Positions 18,201-25,813 of a stretch of DNA of 51,819 nt are shown here, in pieces. Numbering within the stretch: the first letter of the stretch is position 1; every line of letters starts with the position of its first letter. The notes below the pieces were generated by a model that worked only from the letters and a program-made list of their open reading frames with translations, searched no databases and was not told where the DNA came from. The stretch is from JBGSTR01 sp963707135. Lineage in GTDB: Bacteria > Pseudomonadota > Gammaproteobacteria > Chromatiales > Chromatiaceae. Where the stretch lies: assembly GCA_963707135.1 (NCBI GenBank), contig CAVPOY010000018.1, positions 1 through 51,819 on the forward strand. Direction: 5' to 3'. Position numbers and translations under genes: made by a program.

Positions 18201-20562
18201 CGCGTATCGCGGACTCGTCCGGTACCGCGTCGCCGGCATGGGCTCGGGTCAGGAAACCGCGCAGATCGGCCAGATGCTCGTCGGTTTCCGATCTGAAGAT
18301 CGCCAACAATTCCTCGTCAGCGGCGAACAGGCTGTCCCGGTCGGCCGCCTCCGCGTCGTCCGACCCCGCAGTGGGTTGGGATTGCGAGGGCGTCCCCGGC
18401 CATGGGATCAGGATGCCGCGCTCCGGGCTCGATGCATCGGCGTGCTCGGCGGGTTCGGGCGGCTGCGCCGGTTGGTCCGAGCGCCAGGCCGCGGCCCGGG
18501 CGATCAGTCCGTCGACGGAAAGCGGCCGCCCCTCGGCCTCGGCGGATACCAGATCCGGCAGCACCGCGACCGTTTCGGCGAGGAACGCCCCCAGCTCCTC
18601 CGACGGCCGGAGCGAGCCTTCGATCAGCCGGTTCAGCACCCGCTCAACGGCCTCGGCAAAGTCACCGACCCGCTCCGCACCGACCAATCGGCCGCTGCCT
18701 TTCAACGTGTGGAAGCTGCGCCTGAGCTCGGCAAGCGCGGCGGTATCGTCCGGGTCGGTCTGCCAGCGCCCATGTTGCGTACGAATCGAGTCGATCGACT
18801 CCGAGGCCTCCTCGAGGAAGATCTCCATGAACTCGGCCGATAGATCCGCGATCGAGGCGTCGTCGTCGGCCCCGGAGCCGTCCGACGGCCCGGGCTCTGC
18901 CATGAGCCCCAGCGATCGGGCGCTTGCCTCGCTGGCCAGACCCCGCAGCTCGGACAAGGCCCGCCGGGCGCGCGCGATCAGGTCTTCTCCAGGCGTGAGC
19001 CCCTCGGCGAGACGTTCGACATAGAGCTCGAGCGCCGCGATTGCGTCGGCGAGGTGCTCGAACCCGGTTTCGCCGGAGCAGCCCGCGTCGCCGAGGTCGC
19101 ACGCGCGCACCACGGACGCCAGCTCGTCGGTCAGGCGGGCGGCCGAGTCCTCGCCGAGAATCTGCAGCGCGCCGGCCACACTCCTGAATTTGCCGACGGC
19201 GCCGGAGAGCCCCGCTTGCGGGGCGCCCGCCTCCCGCCACGCGATGATCGCGTTCTTGATGCTGATCAGCTCTTCGCAGACCTCGCGCAGCGTGCTGGCG
19301 CTGAGATCGGCGCCATAGGGATCCGCCGAGGAGCCCAGGCCGATCACGGGCATCCGTTCGCCGGCGAAACCCTTCAAGGTCGCCTCTATCGAGAGCAGCT
19401 GGGCGGCCAGAAACTCCAGCCGCAGGGCATCGGTGTCATCTTCGGCCGCGGCAAGATCCCCGAACCCGTCCGCGAGCTCGCGCATGCGGTCCGCAAGCCC
19501 ATCGTCGGGCCCCGGGTCCAGTGAATCGGCAAGCAGCATCAGTGACTTGCGTAGGGCCTCGGGAGGGGCATGGTCGTGCCGGTCACCGTGGGCGTAGCGC
19601 TCGAACTGTTCCTTCAGGGCCTCCAGCTCGCGCAGGGCACGGGTGGCAAGACGGGTCAGGTCGCCGGATGTGCCGGCGACCGACCCGTCGCCCTCCCGGG
19701 AGCGGCGATAGAGGGCGCGCAGCTCGGCGACCACCGGCGGCGCGCCCTGGTCCCTCGCGAGGGTGTCGAGCAAGGCGTCGATCAGAGCCTTGGATTCGTC
19801 CTCCGGCCACTCCGGCGCGGGCTGCGCCAGCGGCTTCAACACTCGATCCAGACGACCGATCAGGGCCCGCTCGGCGGCCCCGGACTCCAGCCGCCCGCGC
19901 TGCAGGGCGCCCAAAAAGGCCTCGGCGAGTCGGAACAGATCGGACAGAACCCCCTCGTGCAGGTACCGGTGCAGCTGCTGAAAGAGCTGGGCGAGATTAT
20001 TCAGGCCCTGGTCCGGAGACGCGCCCCGATACCACTGGACCAGGTGCTTGTGGAACAGGGGTCGGACCTTGCGCAGCACCGAGGTCAGCGCCTGCATGGC
20101 TTCCGGCGACAGGTCCTCGCCCTCGCCAACCAGCACGGAACCGGGTACCAGCAGCTCCGCCTGGGACAAGGGCTCCGCGCCTCGGGTCGCGCGCAAATCG
20201 TTGATCGTCGGCCAGAGACCGAGGGGCGCATCGGAGGTCCCGGCGTCGACGCGGTCGAGATAGCTCGTCAGCTGGATCAGGGCCAGCGTCATGGCCTCCG
20301 CCGCCTCCTTGCCGTCGGGCACGCTGCCCTCGGCGATGCTCTCGCACAGCCGTCGCATCTCGTCGACCAGGCGAGCCGGCATCGCGAGTTGCAGCGCGAG
20401 CAGCACGCCGCGGACCTCGAACAAGGCGTCAACGGCATTGCTCAGGCCCGCCGGATCGGCGGCGTCCCCATAGGCGTCGACGGCATCGCGAACCCGGCGC
20501 AGGGTCGAGTCGATCTCGCCCTTGACCCACCTCAGACCTCCGCCGGCGTTGATCTCTGTCAT
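15223..20562 (-). CDS. chpA: ChpA/PilL hybrid chemotaxis histidine kinase of the type IV pilus system
   Basis: This 1,779-residue CheA-type kinase controls twitching motility through PilG and PilH. Three recognisable Hpt domains carry the phospho-His motif: near residue 616 (FHTLKGSGRL), 788 (LHTLAGSARM, with Ala in place of the usual Lys) and 1049 (LHTLKGGARL). The first ~600 residues look like further degenerate Hpt-type helices. A Pro/Ala-rich linker with a basic patch (about 930-985) precedes the third. The kinase core follows: dimerisation (LLDRLVDNAGEISLYRARLS), ATPase (LLRNAVDHGLE near 1372, SDDGRGMN, ISGRGVGLDVV), a CheW domain, and a C-terminal receiver (VLVVDDS near 1661, LLDIEMPRMDGYE). 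It is shorter than Pseudomonas ChpA, which has more Hpt-type domains. It follows pilJ after a 274-nt gap filled with palindromes. Confidence 0.95.
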   Translation of the reverse strand: MTEINAGGGLRWVKGEIDSTLRRVRDAVDAYGDAADPAGLSNAVDALFEVRGVLLALQLAMPARLVDEMRRLCESIAEGSVPDGKEAAEAMTLALIQLTSYLDRVDAGTSDAPLGLWPTINDLRATRGAEPLSQAELLVPGSVLVGEGEDLSPEAMQALTSVLRKVRPLFHKHLVQWYRGASPDQGLNNLAQLFQQLHRYLHEGVLSDLFRLAEAFLGALQRGRLESGAAERALIGRLDRVLKPLAQPAPEWPEDESKALIDALLDTLARDQGAPPVVAELRALYRRSREGDGSVAGTSGDLTRLATRALRELEALKEQFERYAHGDRHDHAPPEALRKSLMLLADSLDPGPDDGLADRMRELADGFGDLAAAEDDTDALRLEFLAAQLLSIEATLKGFAGERMPVIGLGSSADPYGADLSASTLREVCEELISIKNAIIAWREAGAPQAGLSGAVGKFRSVAGALQILGEDSAARLTDELASVVRACDLGDAGCSGETGFEHLADAIAALELYVERLAEGLTPGEDLIARARRALSELRGLASEASARSLGLMAEPGPSDGSGADDDASIADLSAEFMEIFLEEASESIDSIRTQHGRWQTDPDDTAALAELRRSFHTLKGSGRLVGAERVGDFAEAVERVLNRLIEGSLRPSEELGAFLAETVAVLPDLVSAEAEGRPLSVDGLIARAAAWRSDQPAQPPEPAEHADASSPERGILIPWPGTPSQSQPTAGSDDAEAADRDSLFAADEELLAIFRSETDEHLADLRGFLTRAHAGDAVPDESAIRALHTLAGSARMAGVQSIADVAKSLEQQVRPAQEAGRPLTPGLVGLLERAVDGIAIRAAEMPAAGEGTAVLRALSLELAAPQTSVQTVEPVPRVDEHQVEELLSRAPTMPELGAGAAEPPPVSAPHSTSGSGAEFAAGPEGGLEPTSAEVEPAPEPLAPESAGRKRTGKKRPGRKAAGQVPAAPSTPAPKVTEREPTPAEPTIPVAAEADDGDFEAPPADSDLAGLFLEEAHDLLDGIDAGLRQWQLAPRELSALDGINRMLHTLKGGARLTGLRAIGDLAHALETRLTVMGSSAAGVDDTTLELAQRAVDTLALQVDALEHGAPIPRVSALVSALNQESVTGAPSAPELAVMRPAAEPSPAPAVPAMPPPADARKQDREAAQPAAGGPQIRVRSELLDRLVDNAGEISLYRARLSQRNGLMGFGLGELDQTLTRLREKLRLLEIETETQILHRFEREGIRGGDEGGFDPLELDRFSNLQQVSRSLAETVNDLIGLKDILTGYQRESADLLTQQARLAEHLQDGLLRTRMVPFVQVVPRLHRLVRQTADSLGKSARLEVVGPEVELDRSILDRLVAPLEHLLRNAVDHGLEGAEARRAAGKKGTGVVTLTLNREGNDVVIVVSDDGRGMNLEAIREQAVARGLLGPDVRIADEALMQFVLEPGFTTAGRVTQISGRGVGLDVVASEIKAANGAISLDSVPGRGSSFSIRLPLTLAIIEAFLVGVGDRIYAVPHATIEGAARIGREELAALYRGKGRDFEYRGHPCRVAYLGGVLDPRQEPDLGEKRWLPLLMVRLGDERVALQVDSLIGSERIVVKPLGPQLAGIRWLSGGTILPDGRVALIVDALALLRSGAAQGYAPAARPGAGGEAPRCVLVVDDSLTVRKVTGRLLKRQHFDVLTAKDGVEALTLLDERLPDLMLLDIEMPRMDGYELTRHIRRSERMRDLPIIMITSRAGQKHRDHAMELGVNRYLSKPFQESELLHEIGSVLAERSA

Positions 20563-20836
20563 CGGATCCCTACTCGCGCGCCGCGCCCGGGCATTCGTCT
20601 AGCGCTGAATTTCCGCGCTCACGTGTGGGGAATGAGGGCACCGCCGAGCGCATGCCGGGACGGCATCGGATCGGCGTCGCACCCAGGGAAACGCCAATCA
20701 ATTCAGCGTTTCCCGCGGCACATGAATGTGCCGCCATTTGCGAGCGCGCCAGCGATTGAAAATGACGCCATCCAAGAACCGCATTCCTTGGATGGCGCGC
20801 CGAATTGGGCCTGGATGGCCAATATTCAGCGTCTCC
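20563..20836 (-). repeat. Palindromic repeat cluster between pilJ and chpA
   Basis: Several perfect inverted repeats stand side by side: GGGAAACGC/GCGTTTCCC (20686-20694, 20706-20714), GCGGCACAT/ATGTGCCGC (20715-20734) and CGCCATCCAAG/CTTGGATGGCG (20766-20776, 20787-20797). On the minus strand the cluster opens with GGGAGACGCTGA (20826-20837), which starts at the last base of the pilJ stop codon. The same 12-mer and the GCGTTTCC arm recur at 46263-46344. This looks like a REP/MITE-like intergenic repeat. In Pseudomonas the gene pilK sits at this point of the operon. No open frame here is convincing. Confidence 0.65.
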
Positions 20837-22855
20837 CTACGGGAGCCGGAAGCCCGCGACCGAGCGCCGGAGCTGATCGGCAAGCTCGGCGAGCTCCTCC
20901 ACCGACTCGGCGGCACGCCGCGTGCCGTCGGCGTTCTCCTCGGTGATCGCGCGCACGGCCTGCACCGCCTCGTTGATCTCGGCGGACTGGCGCGACTGGC
21001 TCCCGGAAGAGCCGGCGATGCGCTTGGTCAGCTCCGCGATGTAGGCCGAGACGTTCTCGATCTCGCGCAGGGCGTCACCGGCATTCTCGGCCAGGTTCGC
21101 CCCCTCGACGACACCGGCTGTGCTGGCCTCCATCGAGCTGACCGCCTCGTTGGTGTCGGCCTGGATGGTCCGTACCAGCACCTCGATCTGCTTGGTGGCG
21201 TTGCGCGAGCGCTCGGCGAGGCGCTGGACCTCGTCGGCCACCACCGCGAATCCCCGCCCGGCCTCGCCCGCCATCGCCGCCTGCATGGCCGCATTCAGGG
21301 CCAGGATGTTGGTCTGATCGGCAATGTCGTCGATCAGCTCCACGATCTCTCCGATCTCCTGGGAGCTCTCGCCGAGCCGCTTTATCCGCTTGGAGGTCTC
21401 CTGGATCTGCTCGCGTATCGCGTCCATGCCCTGGATGGTGTCGCGCACCGTCTGGGCCCCGCGGCCCGCGACCTCGACCGACCGAGACGCGACCTCGGCG
21501 GACTCGCTGGCGTTGCGGGCGACCTCGTTGATCTTGCCGGTCAACGACTGAATGGCGTTCGAGGCCTGCGTGATTTGCTGCGACTGCACGCCGCTCGCCT
21601 CGGCCAGGCGCGTGGCGATGCCGCGGCTCTCCTGGGCGGACTCGCTGACCTTCTCCGAGGTCGCATTGATGGTGGCGACTAGCCCACGCAGGGCCTCGAC
21701 CGCGTAGTTGATCGAGTCCGCGATGGCGCCGGTCTTGTCCTCGGTGACCGTGGCCTCGACCGTTAGATCACCATCGGCCAGGTTACCCATCTCGTCGAGC
21801 AGCCTCAGGATCGCCTGCTCATCGCGCTCCGACTGGGCTTTCGAAGCCTCCTCACTGCGGCGCGCATCGAGCAACAGGCGCACGCCGACGAGCAGCAGGC
21901 TCAGCAGCGCCAGGGCGACGAACAGGGGCACCGCGGCGGGGCCTACGGTCAGCGGCCCGATCCGGAGCCCATCGGGACCGCTGGCATACCGGCCCACCAG
22001 GGGTTCGAGCGCCAGATCAAGCTGATCCGCCGCGGCCTCGAGGTTCGCCAGCCCTGCCGCGACCGGACTCGCCGAGACGACCTTTTTCGCGAGCTCGTCG
22101 GCACCCGCGCGGAAAGATGTGAACAGCAAGGCCGTCTCTTCCAGCGCGGCTCGGGGACTGTCTCCGAAATCCTGTCCCGCCCGCGCCTGGGAGATCAGGG
22201 CGTCGATGGCCGAGGCGAATCGTTTGACATTGCTGGTGAAGCCATCGACGGCCCCGGCCGCCTCCGCTCCGCCGGCCAACATCCGGGCGAGCGCGGAATC
22301 CATCCGCTGCAGGCTTCCCAATGCTTCCCCCGCCTGCTGCACCTGGTCGCCGGGGGCACCCCCTCGCAGGGTCAGCTGGGCCGCCCGGGCCATCGCATCG
22401 CTGACGTCCGGGAGCAGCCCGTCCGACACGCGGGCCAGCTTGTGGGCATCCAGAAGGTCGGATTTCGACGCCAGCACAAGATCCGCCTGGCCCCTCAGCG
22501 CCAGCCAGGCGGTCTCGGCCGCCTGCATCTGGGCGTCCAGGTCGGGCGCTGGCGAGCTGACGAGCGCCTGGATCCCGGTCTGGAGCTCCTCGCGCGCGGC
22601 GCTCAGGCGATCGAAGGCCTGCGCATCACCGCGCATCGCATTCGAGGCCGCGTGCACGAGCCGCTGGACCCCCGCCTGTTGTTCGGCCGCCGAGACCGAG
22701 AGCCGTGAATCGCGCTCCTCGGCCGCGAACAATTGGGCGTAGCCCATATAGGCGAGCACGGCAAAGGCCGCGGCCAGCAGTGACAGCAGAACCGCCGTCG
22801 TCCTGGAGCCGCCCCTTCCCATCTCGGCGTTGGTGATCTTCGCTCGCTTCGTCAT
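20837..22855 (-). CDS. pilJ: PilJ, methyl-accepting chemoreceptor of the type IV pilus chemosensory system
   Basis: The 672-residue receptor has a first membrane segment near 18-40 (TAVLLSLLAAAFAVLAYMGY) and a helical periplasmic sensor (PilJ-type) up to about 300. The second membrane segment lies near 305-330 (PLFVALALLSLLLVGVRLLL), followed by a HAMP region. The cytoplasmic signalling domain has its hairpin tip near residue 533 (EAGRGFAVVADEVQRLAERS). It senses pilin or surface contact in Pseudomonas and drives ChpA. The C-terminus has no CheR-docking pentapeptide, and the operon encodes no CheR/CheB-type enzyme. The gene lies 166 nt after pilI. Confidence 0.94.
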   Translation of the reverse strand: MTKRAKITNAEMGRGGSRTTAVLLSLLAAAFAVLAYMGYAQLFAAEERDSRLSVSAAEQQAGVQRLVHAASNAMRGDAQAFDRLSAAREELQTGIQALVSSPAPDLDAQMQAAETAWLALRGQADLVLASKSDLLDAHKLARVSDGLLPDVSDAMARAAQLTLRGGAPGDQVQQAGEALGSLQRMDSALARMLAGGAEAAGAVDGFTSNVKRFASAIDALISQARAGQDFGDSPRAALEETALLFTSFRAGADELAKKVVSASPVAAGLANLEAAADQLDLALEPLVGRYASGPDGLRIGPLTVGPAAVPLFVALALLSLLLVGVRLLLDARRSEEASKAQSERDEQAILRLLDEMGNLADGDLTVEATVTEDKTGAIADSINYAVEALRGLVATINATSEKVSESAQESRGIATRLAEASGVQSQQITQASNAIQSLTGKINEVARNASESAEVASRSVEVAGRGAQTVRDTIQGMDAIREQIQETSKRIKRLGESSQEIGEIVELIDDIADQTNILALNAAMQAAMAGEAGRGFAVVADEVQRLAERSRNATKQIEVLVRTIQADTNEAVSSMEASTAGVVEGANLAENAGDALREIENVSAYIAELTKRIAGSSGSQSRQSAEINEAVQAVRAITEENADGTRRAAESVEELAELADQLRRSVAGFRLP

Positions 22856-23021
22856 CAGGTGAGAGCTCCCCGTCTCGATAAACCCATTACCGACGGACGC
22901 CCGCCGGGCGCCCGCGAATCCGGGGCGCCCGGGACCCGCCCCTCGAATCCTTCTAAAATCGCGACCGGCCGTCCGCGAACCGAACCGATGCGTCCACCCA
23001 AACCCCGCGGCGCCCGAGCGG

Positions 23022-23576
23022 TCAACCGGGCGCGGCGTTGAGCAGCGGATCGACCAGCATCCGCTCCAGGCCGAGCACGGGCACCGGCCCGGCGTCGAGC
23101 GCGAACGCCGCGTCGACGAAGGGCTCGAGCGCGCCCAGCCCTTCGCCGCGACCCGTCATCCGGCTCCTCTGCTCGAAGTGCCGGATCCCGACCACCGAGC
23201 TCACGAGCAGTCCGCACGGCAGGTCGTTCTGGCGGACCACAAGGATGCGGTCGGTCTCCCCAGCCGCCGCGGCTCCGCCCAAGACCAGCGCGGCCAGGTC
23301 GAAGATCGGCAGCAGGGTCCCGCGGTTGTTCGCGACACCGAGAAGCCAGGGCTTGGTGCCCGGTACCACCGTGATGTCGGACGGCGGCTCGAGCACCTCG
23401 GCAATCTCCTCGAGCGGGGCGAGCATGGCCTGGCCGCGCACCCGGAAAAGCACCCCGGCCCAGGTGTCCTCCACTGGCGCCTCGTCCGGCAGGCCGGCTC
23501 CCCGGGTGCGGCAACGCGCATCCAGCCGCACCAGCAGGTCGAAGAGGCCATCCCCCGTCTGTGCGGAGCCGGACAC
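23022..23576 (-). CDS. pilI: PilI, CheW-like coupling protein
   Basis: This is a 184-residue CheW-domain protein with WAGVLFRVRGQAMLAPLEEI, VPGTKPWLLGVANNRG, LLPIFDLAALVLG and CGLLVSSVVGIRHF. It should couple PilJ to ChpA. The frame is open through pilH, so the start must lie at the pilH end. GTG 23576 sits 5 bases after the pilH stop and gives the family-like N-terminus (SGSAQTGDGLFDLLVRLD). The extended frame upstream is only a shadow of pilH. Confidence 0.85.
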   Translation of the reverse strand: MSGSAQTGDGLFDLLVRLDARCRTRGAGLPDEAPVEDTWAGVLFRVRGQAMLAPLEEIAEVLEPPSDITVVPGTKPWLLGVANNRGTLLPIFDLAALVLGGAAAAGETDRILVVRQNDLPCGLLVSSVVGIRHFEQRSRMTGRGEGLGALEPFVDAAFALDAGPVPVLGLERMLVDPLLNAAPG

Positions 23577-23581
23577 CTGGC

Positions 23582-24010
23582 TCAGGCACCCAGCACGGCA
23601 CGGATGCGCTCGAGCAGCGCGGCCGCATCGACGGGCTTGACCAGGTACTCGTTCGCACCCTGGCGCAGACCCCAGGTGCGGTCTGTCTGCTGGTCCTTCG
23701 TGGTGACCATGATGATCGGGATATTCGCGGTCGACGCATCCCGGCGCAGGGTCCGGGTCGCCTGGAACCCGTTCATGACCGGCATGATGACGTCCATCAG
23801 AATCAGGTCGGGGTGCAACCTTCGGGCGGATTCGACGCCCTGCTCGCCGTCGGAGGCCGTTTCGACCCGATACCCGGCCTTGACCAGGGTATTGACGAAG
23901 ATCCGGGTCTCGGTCGGCGAATCGTCGACCACCAGCACCGTACCCAGGGGTTTGTTCGTGGGTCCGGAGGGCGAGTCCTTCGGTTCCGTTTTTCGAAAGA
24001 AGCTTCTCAT
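23582..24010 (-). CDS. pilH: PilH, CheY-like response regulator
   Basis: This is a single receiver domain of 142 residues with an N-terminal extension of about 22. Asp29/Asp30 lie in VLVVDDSPTE, the phosphoacceptor is Asp73 in LILMDVIMPVMNG, and the Thr/Lys switch residues lie in IIMVTTKDQ and YLVKPVD. In Pseudomonas PilH affects pilus retraction and can act as a phosphate sink. It is followed within 5 bases by pilI and preceded by pilG at 115 nt. Confidence 0.92.
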   Translation of the reverse strand: MRSFFRKTEPKDSPSGPTNKPLGTVLVVDDSPTETRIFVNTLVKAGYRVETASDGEQGVESARRLHPDLILMDVIMPVMNGFQATRTLRRDASTANIPIIMVTTKDQQTDRTWGLRQGANEYLVKPVDAAALLERIRAVLGA

Positions 24011-24125
24011 GACTTGCCCGGGTTGCGATCGTTCCGTCCGTCGGCCGAAGGCCGCGCCGAGATCCCGTAGGATCCGATTGCCCCGACATCCCCCGGGGCG
24101 CGTGCCGACCGACCGGCGGCGGGAC

Positions 24126-24542
24126 CTAGCCCGCCCGTCGGGATTCCTGCCGCAGGTGGCGGCGCACCGCGTTCAACAGCTCGTCGCCGGTAAAGGGCTT
24201 AGAGAGATAAAGCTCGGCCCCCACCAGGCGCCCTTTGGCGCGGTCGAACAGACCGTCCTTGCTCGAGAGCATGATGACCGGCGTGTGCCGTAGCGTCGGG
24301 TTGGCCTTGATCAGCGCGCAGGTGTGATAGCCGTCCAGCCTTGGCATCATGATGTCCACGAACACCAGATCCGGCCTGAACTCGACCACCTTGCCCAGGG
24401 CCTCGAATCCGTCCTCGGCGGTACGCACCTCGCAGCCCGCCTTGGTGAGCAGGCTTTCCGCGGTTCGGCGGATGGTCTTGCTGTCATCGACGACCAGCAC
24501 CTTGGTGCCGGCGAGGTCGAGGCGTTCCGCGGTCTCGGTCAC
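24126..24542 (-). CDS. pilG: PilG, CheY-like response regulator
   Basis: This is the first gene of the Pil-Chp operon. The receiver carries VLVVDDSKTIRRTAESLL, the phosphoacceptor Asp63 in FVDIMMPRLDGYHTC and VIMLSSKDGLFDRAKGR, all very close to PilG of Pseudomonas, which activates pilus extension and cAMP signalling. The frame is open to 24728. GTG 24542 is preferred because AGGGGA stands 8 bases before it and it gives 138 residues, the family length. The upstream codons (Met at 24728) would add 62 residues of no resemblance. Confidence 0.88.
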   Translation of the reverse strand: MTETAERLDLAGTKVLVVDDSKTIRRTAESLLTKAGCEVRTAEDGFEALGKVVEFRPDLVFVDIMMPRLDGYHTCALIKANPTLRHTPVIMLSSKDGLFDRAKGRLVGAELYLSKPFTGDELLNAVRRHLRQESRRAG

Positions 24543-24837
24543 CCTATGGGTCCCCTGGCTCGCCCATTGTTCCGGCTGCAATTCATGGCTGAGGTCCAAT
24601 TCGAGTCGCGCCCCCGGGACCGATCTGAGCGCTTGGCAAACGCCCCCGAGATCGTTCCTTTTTTTACCACGGCGGGGTATGGGGGTCGGTGAGAACAGCG
24701 TCACCGTCTGGCAATCCATCAGGAGCAAACCCGTTCGTCAACGGGATTTTGGGAACTGACGCGTTGCCGGCGGCGCTACCTCGCGGCCAAGCAAGCGTGC
24801 CCTGACAGGGCCTCGGCGGCTGGAGTACACTGCCGCG
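24543..24837. promoter_or_regulatory. Divergent promoter region of pilG and gshB
   Basis: This is a 295-base region between two divergent operons. A minus-strand TTGACG near 24735-24740 followed 17 bases later by TGGATT is a weak candidate for the pilG promoter. A run of eight T (24659-24666) is present. I see no gene or strong palindrome. Confidence 0.3.
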
Positions 24838-25791
24838 ATGACCATCGAGCTCGGCTTCGTCATGGACCCGATCGGGTCCATCAAAGTCAAAAAGGACAGC
24901 ACCTTCGCGATGATGCTCGCCGCTCAGCGCCGGGGCCATCGCATCTGGTACATGGAGGTCGGCGACCTGTTCCTAGCCGACGGTCGTACCGAGGCGCGAA
25001 TGCGGGCGGTCGAGGTCAGCGACGACCCGGCCGGCTGGTATCGTTTTAACGCCGAGGAGACCCGCCCGCTCGACACGCTCGGCGCCGTTCTGATGCGCAA
25101 GGACCCGCCTTTCGACATGGAGTATGTCTTCGCGACCTATCTGCTCGAGCGGGCGCAGCAGGCCGGCTGCCTGGTGGTAAACGACCCCCGCGCCCTGCGA
25201 GACCTCAACGAGAAGGTATTCACGGTCCAGTTTCCCCAGTGCGCGCCCCCTACGCTGATCACGCGGCGGGCCTCGGACATCCGGGCCTTTCAGGCACGTC
25301 ACGGAGACAGCATCCTCAAGCCGTTGGACAGCATGGGCGGGGCCTCGGTCTTCCTGGTGCGCTCGGGCGACCCGAACTTGAGCGTGATCATCGAGGGCCT
25401 GACCGCGCACGGTAGGCGCTTTTGTATGGCGCAGCGTTACGTCCCCGAGATCCGCGACGGGGACAAGCGCGTACTGCTGATCGACGGGGAACCGGTCCCC
25501 TATTGCTTGGCGCGCATCCCGGCACCGGGCGAGACCCGCGGCAACCTGGCGGCTGGCGCCTCATCCGAGGGCCGTGCGCTGACGGAGCGCGACCGCTGGA
25601 TCGCCGGTCAAGTCGGTCCCGAGCTGCGGGCCCGGGGCATCCTGTTTGCCGGGCTGGACGTGATCGGCGACTATCTGACCGAGATCAATATCACAAGCCC
25701 GACCTGCATCCGCGAGCTCGACGCCCAGTACGGCTTGGACATCGCCGGCGACCTGATCGAGCGCATCGAGACCGCCGTCTCCCCCGATTAG
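24838..25791 (+). CDS. gshB: Glutathione synthetase
   Basis: The enzyme is an ATP-grasp ligase that joins gamma-glutamylcysteine and glycine in the cytoplasm. The 317-residue protein has the prokaryotic GshB N-terminus (GFVMDPIGSIKVKKDSTFAM) and DPPFDMEYV. ATP-grasp residues lie in ILKPLDSMGGASVF and QRYVPEIRDGDKRVLLIDGE, and the C-terminal metal site lies in LTEINITSPTCIRELD. The start ATG 24838 agrees with the family. It begins a plus-strand run that reaches pyrC'; gshB next to pilG is also the order in Pseudomonas. Confidence 0.96.
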   Translation: MTIELGFVMDPIGSIKVKKDSTFAMMLAAQRRGHRIWYMEVGDLFLADGRTEARMRAVEVSDDPAGWYRFNAEETRPLDTLGAVLMRKDPPFDMEYVFATYLLERAQQAGCLVVNDPRALRDLNEKVFTVQFPQCAPPTLITRRASDIRAFQARHGDSILKPLDSMGGASVFLVRSGDPNLSVIIEGLTAHGRRFCMAQRYVPEIRDGDKRVLLIDGEPVPYCLARIPAPGETRGNLAAGASSEGRALTERDRWIAGQVGPELRARGILFAGLDVIGDYLTEINITSPTCIRELDAQYGLDIAGDLIERIETAVSPD

Positions 25792-25813
25792 GCGCGAACC
25801 CCGGAGCAACAAG

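Noticed and set aside
17303..20946. Long plus-strand frames opposite chpA (17303-19024, 19570-20946)
   Set aside because: Ser/Arg/Ala-rich antisense shadows of the kinase gene without domains.
24659..24666. T8 run as a terminator
   Set aside because: There is no preceding hairpin and no plus-strand gene upstream to end.
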